Counted from the stretch's first letter, positions 1 to 5,091 are shown. The stretch is DNA of 5,091 bases from an uncultured Polaromonas sp. (GCA_946479075.1 CAMLDT010000237.1:1-5091); one strand, 5' to 3'. A program made the numbers and translations. Notes: generated from the letters alone by a model not told the origin.

Positions 1-19
1 AGTGAGCCTGGATGGGGGG

Positions 20-1192
20 TTACTTATTCTTCCCGGGATCCTTGACGTCCTTGATCACGTCAAATTCCACGTTGTAGAGCTGACCGTCCTTTTTCTCGAC
101 CTTGCGCAGGTAGACGTTCTGGACGATGTCGCGGGTTTGTGCATCAATGAACACCGGGCCGCGCGGGCTTTCGAAGATCTGGCCCTTCATCGCAGCCAGC
201 AGGCCGTCGCCGCCGCCCTTGCCGCCGCTCTTCTTGAGCGCTTCGTAGATCACGCGCATGCCGTCATAACCGCCCACGGCCATGAAGTTGGGACGCAGGT
301 TTTTGTTGGCCTTCTGGAAGGCTTCGACGAACTTTTTGTTCATGGGCGAGGGGTGCGCGGCCGAGTAGTGGTGCGAGGTGACCACGCCCAGCGCGCCGTC
401 ACCCATGTCGTTCAACTGGTCGTCATCGGTCACGTCGCCGGTGGCGATCAGCTTGATGCCGGCCTTGTCGAGGCCGCGCTCCAGGAACTGCTTCATCACG
501 GCGGCGCCCGCGCCCGAGGGCACGAAAACGAACAGCGCATCCGGCTTGGCATCACGCACCTTTTGCAGGAAAGGCGCGAAGTCGGGGTTGCGCAGCGGCA
601 CGCGCAGTTGCTCGGTCACCTGGCCACCATTGAAGGTCAGGCGGTCCTTGAAATACTTCTCGGCATCAATGCCCGGGCCGTAGTCGGACACCAGGGTCAC
701 GACCTTCTTGATGCCATTCTTCGGCGCCCAGTCGGCCAGCGCGACAGACACCTGCGGCAGCGTGAAGCTCGAACGCACGATGTAAGGCGAGGCTTCCGTG
801 ATGCTGGACGTGGCGGCGGCCATCACCACCAGCGGGGTCTTGGACTGCGTGGCAATCGGCGCGGTGGCCAGCGCCGACGGCGTGATGCCGAAACCGGCCA
901 GCACGTTGACCTTGTCGTTGACCACCAGCTCCTGCGCCAGGCGCTTGGTTACATCGGGCAGGCTGGTGTCGTCCTTGACGATGAGCTGGATTTTCTTGCC
1001 GGCCACGGTGTCGCCGTTTTGCGCCATGTACAGGCGGGCGGCGGCCTCGATCTGGCGGCCGGTGCTGGCCTGCTGCCCGGTCATGGGCAGGATCAGGCCG
1101 ATCTTGAACACATTGTCCTGCGCGTGGGCGGGCACAGCGGCCAGGCTGGCGACAGCGAGGGCCAGGGCGGTGAAGGTTCTTCTTTGCAGCAT
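20..1192 (-). CDS. ABC transporter substrate-binding protein, type I (LivK-like, Peripla_BP_6)
   Basis: This 390-residue periplasmic protein would capture a small ligand and deliver it to an ABC importer. It begins with a clear Sec signal peptide: MLQRR, a hydrophobic Ala/Leu/Val core at about residues 8-20, and a PAHA|Q cleavage site after residue 24. The mature protein opens with FKIGLILPMTGQ (29-40), the hallmark first strand of the type I periplasmic binding fold. It continues with the family's usual segments: GITPSALATAPIA (102-114), a 'VSDYGPG' segment (168-174), PDALFVFVPSGAGA (217-230) and GGYDGM (307-312). Length is normal for the family. I chose ATG at 1192 because GGAGA lies 5 nt upstream and the signal peptide starts there; a longer open frame upstream reads through the intergenic region. 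No permease or ATPase gene is in the window. Position behind an aromatic oxygenase and reductase suggests an aromatic acid ligand, but family members also bind branched-chain amino acids and amides, so the ligand is open. Confidence 0.93.
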   Translation of the reverse strand: MLQRRTFTALALAVASLAAVPAHAQDNVFKIGLILPMTGQQASTGRQIEAAARLYMAQNGDTVAGKKIQLIVKDDTSLPDVTKRLAQELVVNDKVNVLAGFGITPSALATAPIATQSKTPLVVMAAATSSITEASPYIVRSSFTLPQVSVALADWAPKNGIKKVVTLVSDYGPGIDAEKYFKDRLTFNGGQVTEQLRVPLRNPDFAPFLQKVRDAKPDALFVFVPSGAGAAVMKQFLERGLDKAGIKLIATGDVTDDDQLNDMGDGALGVVTSHHYSAAHPSPMNKKFVEAFQKANKNLRPNFMAVGGYDGMRVIYEALKKSGGKGGGDGLLAAMKGQIFESPRGPVFIDAQTRDIVQNVYLRKVEKKDGQLYNVEFDVIKDVKDPGKNK

Positions 1193-1215
1193 GGTGGTCT
1201 CCGGGGGTTCAAAAA

Positions 1216-1246
1216 ATGAAAAAGCGGAACGTGAAAATTTCGTCAA
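1216..1246 (-). promoter_or_regulatory. Possible promoter for the substrate-binding protein gene
   Basis: On the minus strand, TTGACG (1246-1241) matches five of six bases of a sigma-70 -35 box. The best -10 candidate is TTTCAT (1221-1216), four of six matches but with a long 19-nt spacer; the better-spaced TTTTTC (1223-1218) matches poorly. It would give a leader of about 15-20 nt including the GGAGA ribosome site. The binding protein could equally be read from upstream operon transcripts. Weak prediction. Confidence 0.3.
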
Positions 1247-1256
1247 CTCGTGACTA

Positions 1257-1272
1257 TCGCCTCGAAAGGCGA
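1257..1272 (-). repeat. Small UUCG-loop hairpin upstream of the substrate-binding protein gene
   Basis: The minus strand reads TCGCCT-TTCG-AGGCGA, a perfect 6-bp stem closed by a UUCG tetraloop. A further AGGCG at 1285-1281 could pair with the same CGCCT, so two mutually exclusive hairpins are possible. No T-run follows, so it is not a standard intrinsic terminator. It sits in the 166-bp gap (1193-1358) between the reductase stop and the binding-protein start. In an operon transcript it could act as an RNA-processing or stability element. Confidence 0.45.
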
Positions 1273-1358
1273 GGATCGTACGCCTTATTTCAGGCTTACA
1301 GCTATAACAAACCCGTATATCGCCGAGGCCGGCGTGGTCGTTGCGGCGCTGGCCAGCG

Positions 1359-2345
1359 TCAGTCGGGCCGCCAGGCCGAGTCCAGTGTGATGCAGCCCGA
1401 CACGCGTGAGACACAGGCACAGATGCGGCGGTTTTCCTGCTTCTCGTGCGGGCTCAAGAACACGTCGCGGTGATCGGCTTCGCCCTCCAGGGCCAGCACA
1501 TCCATGGCGCACAGGCCGCACTCGCCGCGGCGGCAATCGGCAATCGCTTCCACGCCGGCCTGCTCCAGCGCGTCCAGCAAGGTGGTGTCGGGCGCGACCA
1601 TGATGTCCACATCGTGGCGCGGTACCCGCACGCGGAAGGCCTGAACGGGTAGCCGCCCGCTGCTGCCGAAGGTTTCAAAACGCAGATCCGCCGGCGAGCG
1701 CCCTGCCCCGCTCCAGGCCGCCTTGATGGCTTCGAGCATGGGCACCGGGCCGCAGGTGTAAAGCTGCGCGCCAGCAGGCAGCGCCGCGATCTCGGCGGCC
1801 AGGTCCATGGTTTCGTTGCGCTCGCCGACAAAGGTCTGCAGCGCCTTCCCCAGGGTCTCACGCAGCAGCGGCAACAAGGCCAGCTCGTCCTGCGTGCGCG
1901 CGCCGTACAACATGCGCAAGGTGGCGCCGGTGCGTGCGGCATGCGCCTGCAGTTGCTGCGCCATCATCATCAGCGGCGTGATGCCGATGCCGCCGGCCAC
2001 CAGCAGGTAATGCGGCGCCGACAGGTCCAGCGCGAAATGGTTTTGCGGTTCGCTCACGGCCAGCGTGTCGCCTACCGCCAGCCGCCACATCGCCTGCGAG
2101 CCGCCGCGGCCGTCGTCCATGCGTTTGACGGCGATGCGGTAGCGCTCGCCGTCCGGCACCCCCACCAGCGAATAACTGCGGATCTGCGCCCGGCCATTGA
2201 CCATCACTTCCATCTGCAGATGCGCGCCGGCCTGCCAGGCCACGGCGCTGCCCGCCACCGGCTGGATCTCGAACTCGCGCACCGTCGGTGTCAGGTCGCG
2301 CAGGGCCACCACCGTGGCGGGGTACAGGGTTGTATTGCTTTTCAT
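1359..2345 (-). CDS. VanB-like oxidoreductase: FMN/NAD(P)H and 2Fe-2S reductase of a Rieske oxygenase
   Basis: This 328-residue protein has the phthalate dioxygenase reductase / vanillate O-demethylase reductase layout. An FMN-binding ferredoxin-reductase barrel comes first, with RSYSLVG at 57-63, the FMN/isoalloxazine signature. A nucleotide-binding domain follows, with GGIGITPLMMMA (118-129) and YTCGPVPML (196-204). A C-terminal plant-type 2Fe-2S ferredoxin domain ends the protein, with C271, C276 and C279 in CRRGECGLC and a fourth ligand at C309 or C311. Such proteins carry electrons from NAD(P)H through FMN and the cluster to the Rieske centre of a partner oxygenase, in the cytoplasm. The obvious partner is the oxygenase encoded at 3272-4375, on the same strand. 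The ATG at 2345 has no evident Shine-Dalgarno sequence, but the N-terminus starts at the usual place for the family. The gene is separated from the regulator gene by 123 bp carrying an inverted repeat. Family assignment is firm; vanillate specificity is not shown. Confidence 0.93.
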   Translation of the reverse strand: MKSNTTLYPATVVALRDLTPTVREFEIQPVAGSAVAWQAGAHLQMEVMVNGRAQIRSYSLVGVPDGERYRIAVKRMDDGRGGSQAMWRLAVGDTLAVSEPQNHFALDLSAPHYLLVAGGIGITPLMMMAQQLQAHAARTGATLRMLYGARTQDELALLPLLRETLGKALQTFVGERNETMDLAAEIAALPAGAQLYTCGPVPMLEAIKAAWSGAGRSPADLRFETFGSSGRLPVQAFRVRVPRHDVDIMVAPDTTLLDALEQAGVEAIADCRRGECGLCAMDVLALEGEADHRDVFLSPHEKQENRRICACVSRVSGCITLDSAWRPD

Positions 2346-2386
2346 GATGAGATCAGTTGTTCAAAAACGGGGGCTTCATGCCCTCA

Positions 2387-2458
2387 CCGTTCGGGCTGAG
2401 CCTGTCGAAGCCTGCTCCGAGCTTGGCTGAAGCCCTTCGACAGGCTCAGGGCGAACGG
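2387..2458. repeat. Imperfect long inverted repeat (REP-like dispersed palindrome)
   Basis: The left arm (2387-2410) begins CCGTTCGGGCTGAGCC and the right arm (2435-2458) ends GGCTCAGGGCGAACGG. The arms are complementary at 22 of 24 positions, the two mismatches falling in the GGG/GGG stretch. The loop is 24 nt. The repeat fills most of the gap between the GntR stop (2469) and the reductase start (2345). The core CTGAGCCTGTCGAAG is a palindromic repeat I recall as frequent between genes of Comamonadaceae and other proteobacteria; that is memory, not a search. There is no T-run on either side, so it is not a typical intrinsic terminator, but the folded RNA could attenuate or stabilise the transcript between the two genes. 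Confidence 0.85.
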
Positions 2459-2468
2459 CAACTGGTGT

Positions 2469-3269
2469 TCAGCCACGCCTTCGGATCAGCTTCATCGCTT
2501 TCAGGGATTCCGGCATGTGCGCGCCGGGCTGGCCTGACAGCGCATGCCGCAGGTTGCGCTGCGCCAGCCGCGAGTGTTCGCGCATCAGCGCCTCGGCGCG
2601 TGTGCCCTCGCCACGTTCGATGGCGTCCAGCACCTGCCAGTGCTGGTCTTGCGCCACCACCAGCATGTCGCGCGCCTGCGGCGAGTTCGACTGCACCACC
2701 ACAAAGGCAGAAGGCGAGGCAAACGGCAGGCTCACCGTGCGTTCCAGCTGGCGCACCGTGACCGGGCTGTCGGCCATCTCGTACAGCAGCGCGTGAAAAC
2801 GTTCGTTGAAATCGACATAGGCCGAAAAAGCCTCGTCGGTCAGCGCCGGGTCGGCCAGCACCGCATCGACCTGGCGCAGGCACTCGCGCGCCTCGGCCAG
2901 CACCACGGCGGGGGCGCCGCGTTCGGCCGCCAGCCGCACCAGCAGGCCTTCCAGCGTGCCACGCAGCTCGATGGCGTCGGCGATGTCGCGCTCTGAAAAC
3001 GCCTTGACCGCATAACCGCCATTGGGCAGCGCCTCCAGCAGGCCTTCCTGCTCCAGCCGCATCAGCGCCGCACGTATCGGGGTGCGCGACACGCCTATGC
3101 GCTCGACGATGGCCAGTTCGGCAATGCGCGTGCCGCCGGCCAGTTCGCCTGACAGAATCAGCTCACGCAGCCGCAGCAGCGCCCGCACCTGCGCACTTTC
3201 AATGCCATTTTGGCCTTCAGCCCCCGCCAGCTCTGCGCCAGCAGCTACATTTTTGATAGCGTTTGCCAT
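2469..3269 (-). CDS. GntR-family transcriptional regulator, FCD (FadR/VanR) subfamily
   Basis: This 266-residue cytoplasmic DNA-binding protein probably represses the surrounding catabolic genes until an aromatic ligand binds. Residues about 27-90 form the GntR winged helix-turn-helix: LRELILSGELAGGTRIAELA, then VSRTPIRAALMRLEQEGLL (60-78), then the wing NGGYAVKAF. The rest is an all-helical FCD ligand domain. Its likely metal/ligand positions are N155 and H159 (NERFH), H210 (DQHWQVLDAI) and H232 (REHSRLA). The usual Asp of the FCD D-x3-H motif appears as Asn, which occurs in some relatives. I chose ATG at 3269, 2 nt after the oxygenase TAA, with a G-rich GGGCGG stretch upstream; this suggests translational coupling. 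A GTG start 28 codons upstream would overlap the oxygenase gene. Residues 1-25 are an Ala/Gly-rich extension that looks repeat-derived. VanR, which controls vanAB, belongs to this subfamily. Confidence 0.93.
   Translation of the reverse strand: MANAIKNVAAGAELAGAEGQNGIESAQVRALLRLRELILSGELAGGTRIAELAIVERIGVSRTPIRAALMRLEQEGLLEALPNGGYAVKAFSERDIADAIELRGTLEGLLVRLAAERGAPAVVLAEARECLRQVDAVLADPALTDEAFSAYVDFNERFHALLYEMADSPVTVRQLERTVSLPFASPSAFVVVQSNSPQARDMLVVAQDQHWQVLDAIERGEGTRAEALMREHSRLAQRNLRHALSGQPGAHMPESLKAMKLIRRRG
3198..3260 (-). repeat. Possible dispersed intergenic-type repeat absorbed into the GntR reading frame
   Basis: On the minus strand codons 4-24 of the regulator gene include TGTAGCTGCTGGCGCA and, 10 nt later, GGGCTGAAGGCCAAAAT. 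I recall a family of short Comamonadaceae repeats built on TAGCTGCTTGCGCA, a variable spacer, and GGGCTAGAGGCCAAAAT, normally found between genes. The stretch also has local inverted pairs (GCTAT/GTAGC and GCC/GGC around AAAAT). It encodes the Ala/Gly-rich segment KNVAAGAELAGAEGQ before the DNA-binding domain. The match rests on memory. Confidence 0.45.
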
Positions 3270-3271
3270 GT

Positions 3272-4375
3272 TTATGCCGCCCGCCGGATGGGGATCACCG
3301 GCGTTGGCGAGGTTTCTTTGGCCACCATGCGGTCGATCAGGCGCCGCGCCCACATGGAGCCGGCGTCGATGTTGAGGTTGTAGAACTGGTGATCGGGGTG
3401 TTCGTCCATGGCAATCTGCTGCGCCTCCAGCACATGTTCGTCCTCGCGGAAGATCGTCGCCACACCTTCGCGCAGCTTGTGCGTCAGCGCCTGTTCACCG
3501 AGGCAGTAGTTGCGCGCAAACGCCCAGAAGTAGTGGCAGCTGCCGTTGGTCTCGGGCGTGATGGTGTTGAGCACAAAACCGTTGACGCCCTTGCTGCGGT
3601 CGCCGGGCTGGCCGTCTTTGGGCACCGCGCCGCTGCCGGCCTCGGCCACCCCGACGTCGATGGTCACGGTGCACGGTGCCTCGAAGCGGATGACCTGCCA
3701 GCGGTCCACCGGGCCGGTGTAGTTGCGCGCATGGCGGATCTGCCCGGCCCAGAAAGGCGGCGCCTCGATGCCTTCCATCCAGCGCGTCACAGTGGCCGTG
3801 CGGTCGCCGTGGGTCGCGACAAACGGCGCTTCGGCCACCTCTCGGTTGCCGATGCTGCTGCCATGCACAAAGGCTTCATGCGTCAGGTCCATCAGGTTGT
3901 CCACCACCAGGCGGTAGTCGCACTTCACGGTGATGAGTTTGCCGTCGCCGGCCCAGGCCGGGTCGTCGTTCCAGTGCATGTCGGGCACCAGGGCCGGGTC
4001 GGCCTGGGCCGGGTCGCCGGGCCAGATCCAGACGAAGCGGTGTTTCTCGACGATGGGGTAACTGCGCACGCAGGCCGAGGGATTCAGCGTTTCCTGGCTG
4101 GGCATGTGGGTGCAGCGGCCCTGCGCGTTGTACACCAGGCCGTGGTAACCGCAGGTCACCTCGTCGCCCTTCAGATGGCCCATGGACAGCGGCAGCAGCC
4201 GGTGCCAGCAGGCGTCTTCCAGCGCCGCGACGGTGCCGTCGGTCTTGCGGAACATCACGATTTTCTGGTTGCAGATGGTGCGCGGCAGCAGCGCATTGAC
4301 CATCTCCACGTCATAGGCAGCGGCGTACCAGGCGTTGAGCGGGAACGAAGGTTTGGAGGCTTTGTCGGCTTTCAT
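3272..4375 (-). CDS. VanA-like Rieske non-haem iron aromatic oxygenase (probable O-demethylase)
   Basis: This 367-residue cytoplasmic oxygenase closely resembles VanA, the oxygenase component of vanillate O-demethylase. The N-terminal Rieske 2Fe-2S domain has C56-W-H58, 16 residues, then C75-GY-H78. The catalytic domain has DNLMDLTHEAFVHGSSIG (159-176), giving bridging Asp163, iron ligands His166 and His171, and a likely third ligand Asp312 in FRED. VanA-type landmarks include PLNAWYAAAYD near the start, WIWPGDPAQADPAL, EAPPFW, PVDRWQVIRFEAP, ITPE and LNIDAG followed by RRLIDR. Such enzymes use electrons from a VanB-type reductase and O2 to remove the methyl of an aryl methoxy group as formaldehyde; relatives attack dicamba or methyl-sulfonates. 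The substrate is therefore unproven. Trp replaces the usual Pro in the CxH motif. The ATG at 4375 is preferred over a TTG 13 codons upstream, which would lie inside the predicted promoter. No clear ribosome site precedes it. It heads a minus-strand operon. Confidence 0.93.
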   Translation of the reverse strand: MKADKASKPSFPLNAWYAAAYDVEMVNALLPRTICNQKIVMFRKTDGTVAALEDACWHRLLPLSMGHLKGDEVTCGYHGLVYNAQGRCTHMPSQETLNPSACVRSYPIVEKHRFVWIWPGDPAQADPALVPDMHWNDDPAWAGDGKLITVKCDYRLVVDNLMDLTHEAFVHGSSIGNREVAEAPFVATHGDRTATVTRWMEGIEAPPFWAGQIRHARNYTGPVDRWQVIRFEAPCTVTIDVGVAEAGSGAVPKDGQPGDRSKGVNGFVLNTITPETNGSCHYFWAFARNYCLGEQALTHKLREGVATIFREDEHVLEAQQIAMDEHPDHQFYNLNIDAGSMWARRLIDRMVAKETSPTPVIPIRRAA

Positions 4376-4385
4376 GGATACGCAC

Positions 4386-4414
4386 TGTATACATAAACCA
4401 CCAAAAATCAACAA
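4386..4414 (-). promoter_or_regulatory. Predicted sigma-70 promoter for the oxygenase operon
   Basis: On the minus strand, TTGTTG (4414-4409) and TATACA (4391-4386) are separated by exactly 17 nt. The -10 lies inside the TGTATACA palindrome, which fits control by a repressor. Transcription would start near 4379, leaving only about 4 nt before the ATG at 4375. That would make the oxygenase mRNA nearly leaderless, consistent with the lack of a ribosome binding site. Alternatively the real promoter lies further upstream. Confidence 0.45.
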
Positions 4415-4425
4415 AACTCGGCCTT

Positions 4426-4455
4426 TTGACCATTTTTATCGGGTTAATGTATCCA
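4426..4455 (+). promoter_or_regulatory. Predicted sigma-70 promoter for the MetE-like gene
   Basis: TTGACC (4426-4431) matches the -35 consensus at five of six bases. TATCCA (4450-4455), a weak -10, follows after 18 nt at the place equivalent to the TATACA of the opposite promoter, within the mirrored repeat. The leader would be about 55 nt and ends in a good ribosome site, AGGAG (4507-4511). Confidence 0.4.
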
Positions 4456-4516
4456 GTGAGGCGTTTGACTCATGCTTTAACATGGCAGCTTCGACAAGCC
4501 ATCTCCAGGAGACCCC

Positions 4517-5091
4517 ATGAGCACCCCCACCCCGCACCTGCCCGCCCGCTACGACCACGTCGGCAGCTTTTTGCGCCCCAAGTACCTGCTGGAAGCGCGT
4601 GAGCAGAAAGCCAAGGGCCAGATCACACCCGAGCAGCTGCGCCAGGTCGAAGACAAGGCCATCACCGAGATCGTCAAGTTCCAGGAAGACGTGGGCCTGA
4701 AAAGCATCACCGACGGCGAGTTCCGCCGCACCTACTTCCATGTTGATTTTCTCGAACAGATCGGCGGCGTCGAGGTCGGCATTCCCTTCACTGTCAAGCG
4801 CCCAGACGGCACGGAAGAACTGGCACCGCCGGTCATGAAAGTGGTGGACAAGGTTCGCCACGTCAAGGACATCCAGCTCGCCGACTTCCAGTACCTCAAA
4901 AGCCACGGCCACTGGGACAACACCGTGTTCGTGATCGGCGGCGACAATGGCGAGGCCTTCTACGAGCACAACTTCTCGGCACACGCGAGCTCGCTCTTTA
5001 ACGAGGTTGTGAAAGTGCCGATGATCATCCGGGCGCCAGATCTTGCGCCCGGACTCGATAGTCGGCCCGCAATGTTCCTCGATGTGCCGCC
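4517..5091 (+). CDS. MetE-like (YxjG family) methyltransferase N-terminus joined in frame to a sulfatase fragment; partial
   Basis: The frame stays open for 191 codons to the window edge. Its ATG at 4517 has AGGAG 5 nt before the spacer end. Residues 1 to about 129 match the start of cobalamin-independent methionine synthase-like proteins (COG0620, YxjG/YxjH type): YDHVGSFLRP (12-21), the helix to EIVKFQEDVGL, then ITDGEFRRTYFHVDFLEQIGG (64-84) and KVRHVKDIQLADFQYLKS. Such proteins transfer methyl groups to thiols using a zinc centre. The His/Cys/Glu/Cys zinc ligands are in the C-terminal half of the family and are absent here. Instead of the expected TPKVTIPSPT-like segment after LKS, the frame continues as a sulfatase (see 4904-5091). 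No stop or frameshift marks the switch. Either the contig is a chimera or this is a real fusion or deletion product. The methyltransferase call for the first part is firm; its acceptor and donor are unknown. The gene diverges from the oxygenase operon. Confidence 0.85.
   Translation, partial: MSTPTPHLPARYDHVGSFLRPKYLLEAREQKAKGQITPEQLRQVEDKAITEIVKFQEDVGLKSITDGEFRRTYFHVDFLEQIGGVEVGIPFTVKRPDGTEELAPPVMKVVDKVRHVKDIQLADFQYLKSHGHWDNTVFVIGGDNGEAFYEHNFSAHASSLFNEVVKVPMIIRAPDLAPGLDSRPAMFLDVP
4904..5091 (+). other. Sulfatase-family C-terminal segment within the open frame
   Basis: Residues about 127-191 of the frame read like the metal-site and following region of the sulfatase/alkaline phosphatase superfamily. 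DNTVFVIGGDNGEAFYEHN (134-152) holds the Asp-Asn (D143, N144) pair that coordinates the metal in sulfatases. It is followed by HASSLFNEVVKVPMIIRAPDL (156-176), and later a FLDVP motif (187-191) like the usual 'LDV.PT' segment. The catalytic Cys/Ser-x-Pro-x-Arg region of a sulfatase would lie well upstream and is missing. Codon choice shifts in this part, with more GCG, GCA, CTC/CTT and GAT, and fewer CTG and GAC than in the preceding codons. It runs off the window end. Confidence 0.75.

Larger units (their letters stand above)
4381..4460. promoter_or_regulatory. Mirrored 19-nt operator pair in the divergent intergenic region
   Basis: The minus strand at 4399-4381 reads GGTTTATGTATACAGTGCG and the plus strand at 4442-4460 reads GGTTAATGTATCCAGTGAG, identical at 16 of 19 positions in opposite orientation. 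Within them a 12-nt core is identical at 11 of 12. The minus-side site contains the perfect 8-bp palindrome TGTATACA (4386-4393). Site centres are about 61 bp apart, close to six helical turns. Each site covers the predicted -10 of the promoter pointing outward from that side. GntR/FCD repressors bind short palindromes of this kind, and one is encoded in the operon, so autoregulation is the natural inference. Confidence 0.6.

Noticed and set aside
2..1219. Long plus-strand open frame opposite the substrate-binding protein gene
   Set aside because: It is low-complexity, His/Gly/Arg/Leu-rich translation typical of the antisense of a GC-rich gene; the minus frame has a signal peptide and family motifs.
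1193..1420. Upstream GTG start extending the substrate-binding protein by 76 residues
   Set aside because: The extension crosses the intergenic region and overlaps the reductase gene; the signal peptide and GGAGA site point to ATG at 1192.
2387..2458. Intrinsic terminator after the GntR gene
   Set aside because: The hairpin is strong but no T-run follows it on either strand.
2387..2458. CRISPR repeat or insertion-sequence end
   Set aside because: It is one inverted pair with no regular array of direct repeats, no transposase frame and no visible target duplication.
3263..4396. Long plus-strand open frame opposite the oxygenase gene
   Set aside because: It has no recognisable domain, while the minus strand encodes complete Rieske and iron-site motifs.
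4376..4414. Upstream TTG start of the oxygenase gene
   Set aside because: It would lie within the predicted -35 box, has no ribosome site, and adds residues not found in VanA-type proteins.
4465..4480. Second plus-strand promoter at TTGACT (4465-4470)
   Set aside because: No acceptable -10 lies 16-18 nt downstream.
4436..4984. Minus-strand open frame opposite the MetE-like gene
   Set aside because: It overlaps the intergenic promoters and has no recognisable motif. The plus frame has a ribosome site and family motifs on both sides of the junction.

Overview
The window looks like GC-rich betaproteobacterial DNA, most likely family Comamonadaceae (Variovorax/Polaromonas/Rhodoferax-like). The evidence is the strong G/C bias at third codon positions, the type of catabolic genes, and two repeat types I recall from that family. 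This is recognition from memory, not a database result. The odd length and the abrupt ends suggest a short, possibly metagenomic, contig.

Layout. Four genes lie head to tail on the minus strand. In transcription order they are a VanA-like Rieske non-haem iron oxygenase (4375-3272), a GntR/FCD-family repressor starting 2 nt after the oxygenase stop (3269-2469), a VanB-like FMN/2Fe-2S reductase (2345-1359), and a secreted type I (LivK-like) ABC transporter substrate-binding protein (1192-20). Together they read as a small aromatic-catabolism locus. The binding protein would capture a substrate, the reductase would pass NAD(P)H electrons to the oxygenase, and the oxygenase would probably remove an O-methyl group or hydroxylate a methoxylated or carboxylated aromatic. 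The GntR protein would control expression. The substrate cannot be read from the sequence; vanillate is the family default.

Diverging from the oxygenase is a plus-strand gene (4517 to the window edge). It starts as a MetE-like/YxjG-family (COG0620) methyltransferase. At about residue 127-130 it changes, in frame, into the C-terminal part of a sulfatase. This is either a chimeric assembly joint or a genuine gene fusion, and is the oddest thing in the window.

The 141-bp divergent intergenic region holds a near-perfect 19-nt inverted repeat (16/19 identical arms, about 61 bp centre to centre). Each arm covers the predicted -10 of one of two outward-facing promoters, and one arm contains the perfect palindrome TGTATACA. 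This is a good candidate operator pair for the GntR protein. Other non-coding features are an imperfect 24-nt-arm inverted repeat (2387-2458) between the regulator and reductase genes, a small UUCG-loop hairpin (1257-1272) before the binding-protein gene, and a probable dispersed repeat that appears to have become coding sequence at the N-terminus of the GntR gene. I saw no RNA genes, CRISPR array, insertion sequence or phage genes. Bases 1-19 hold nothing I can assign.
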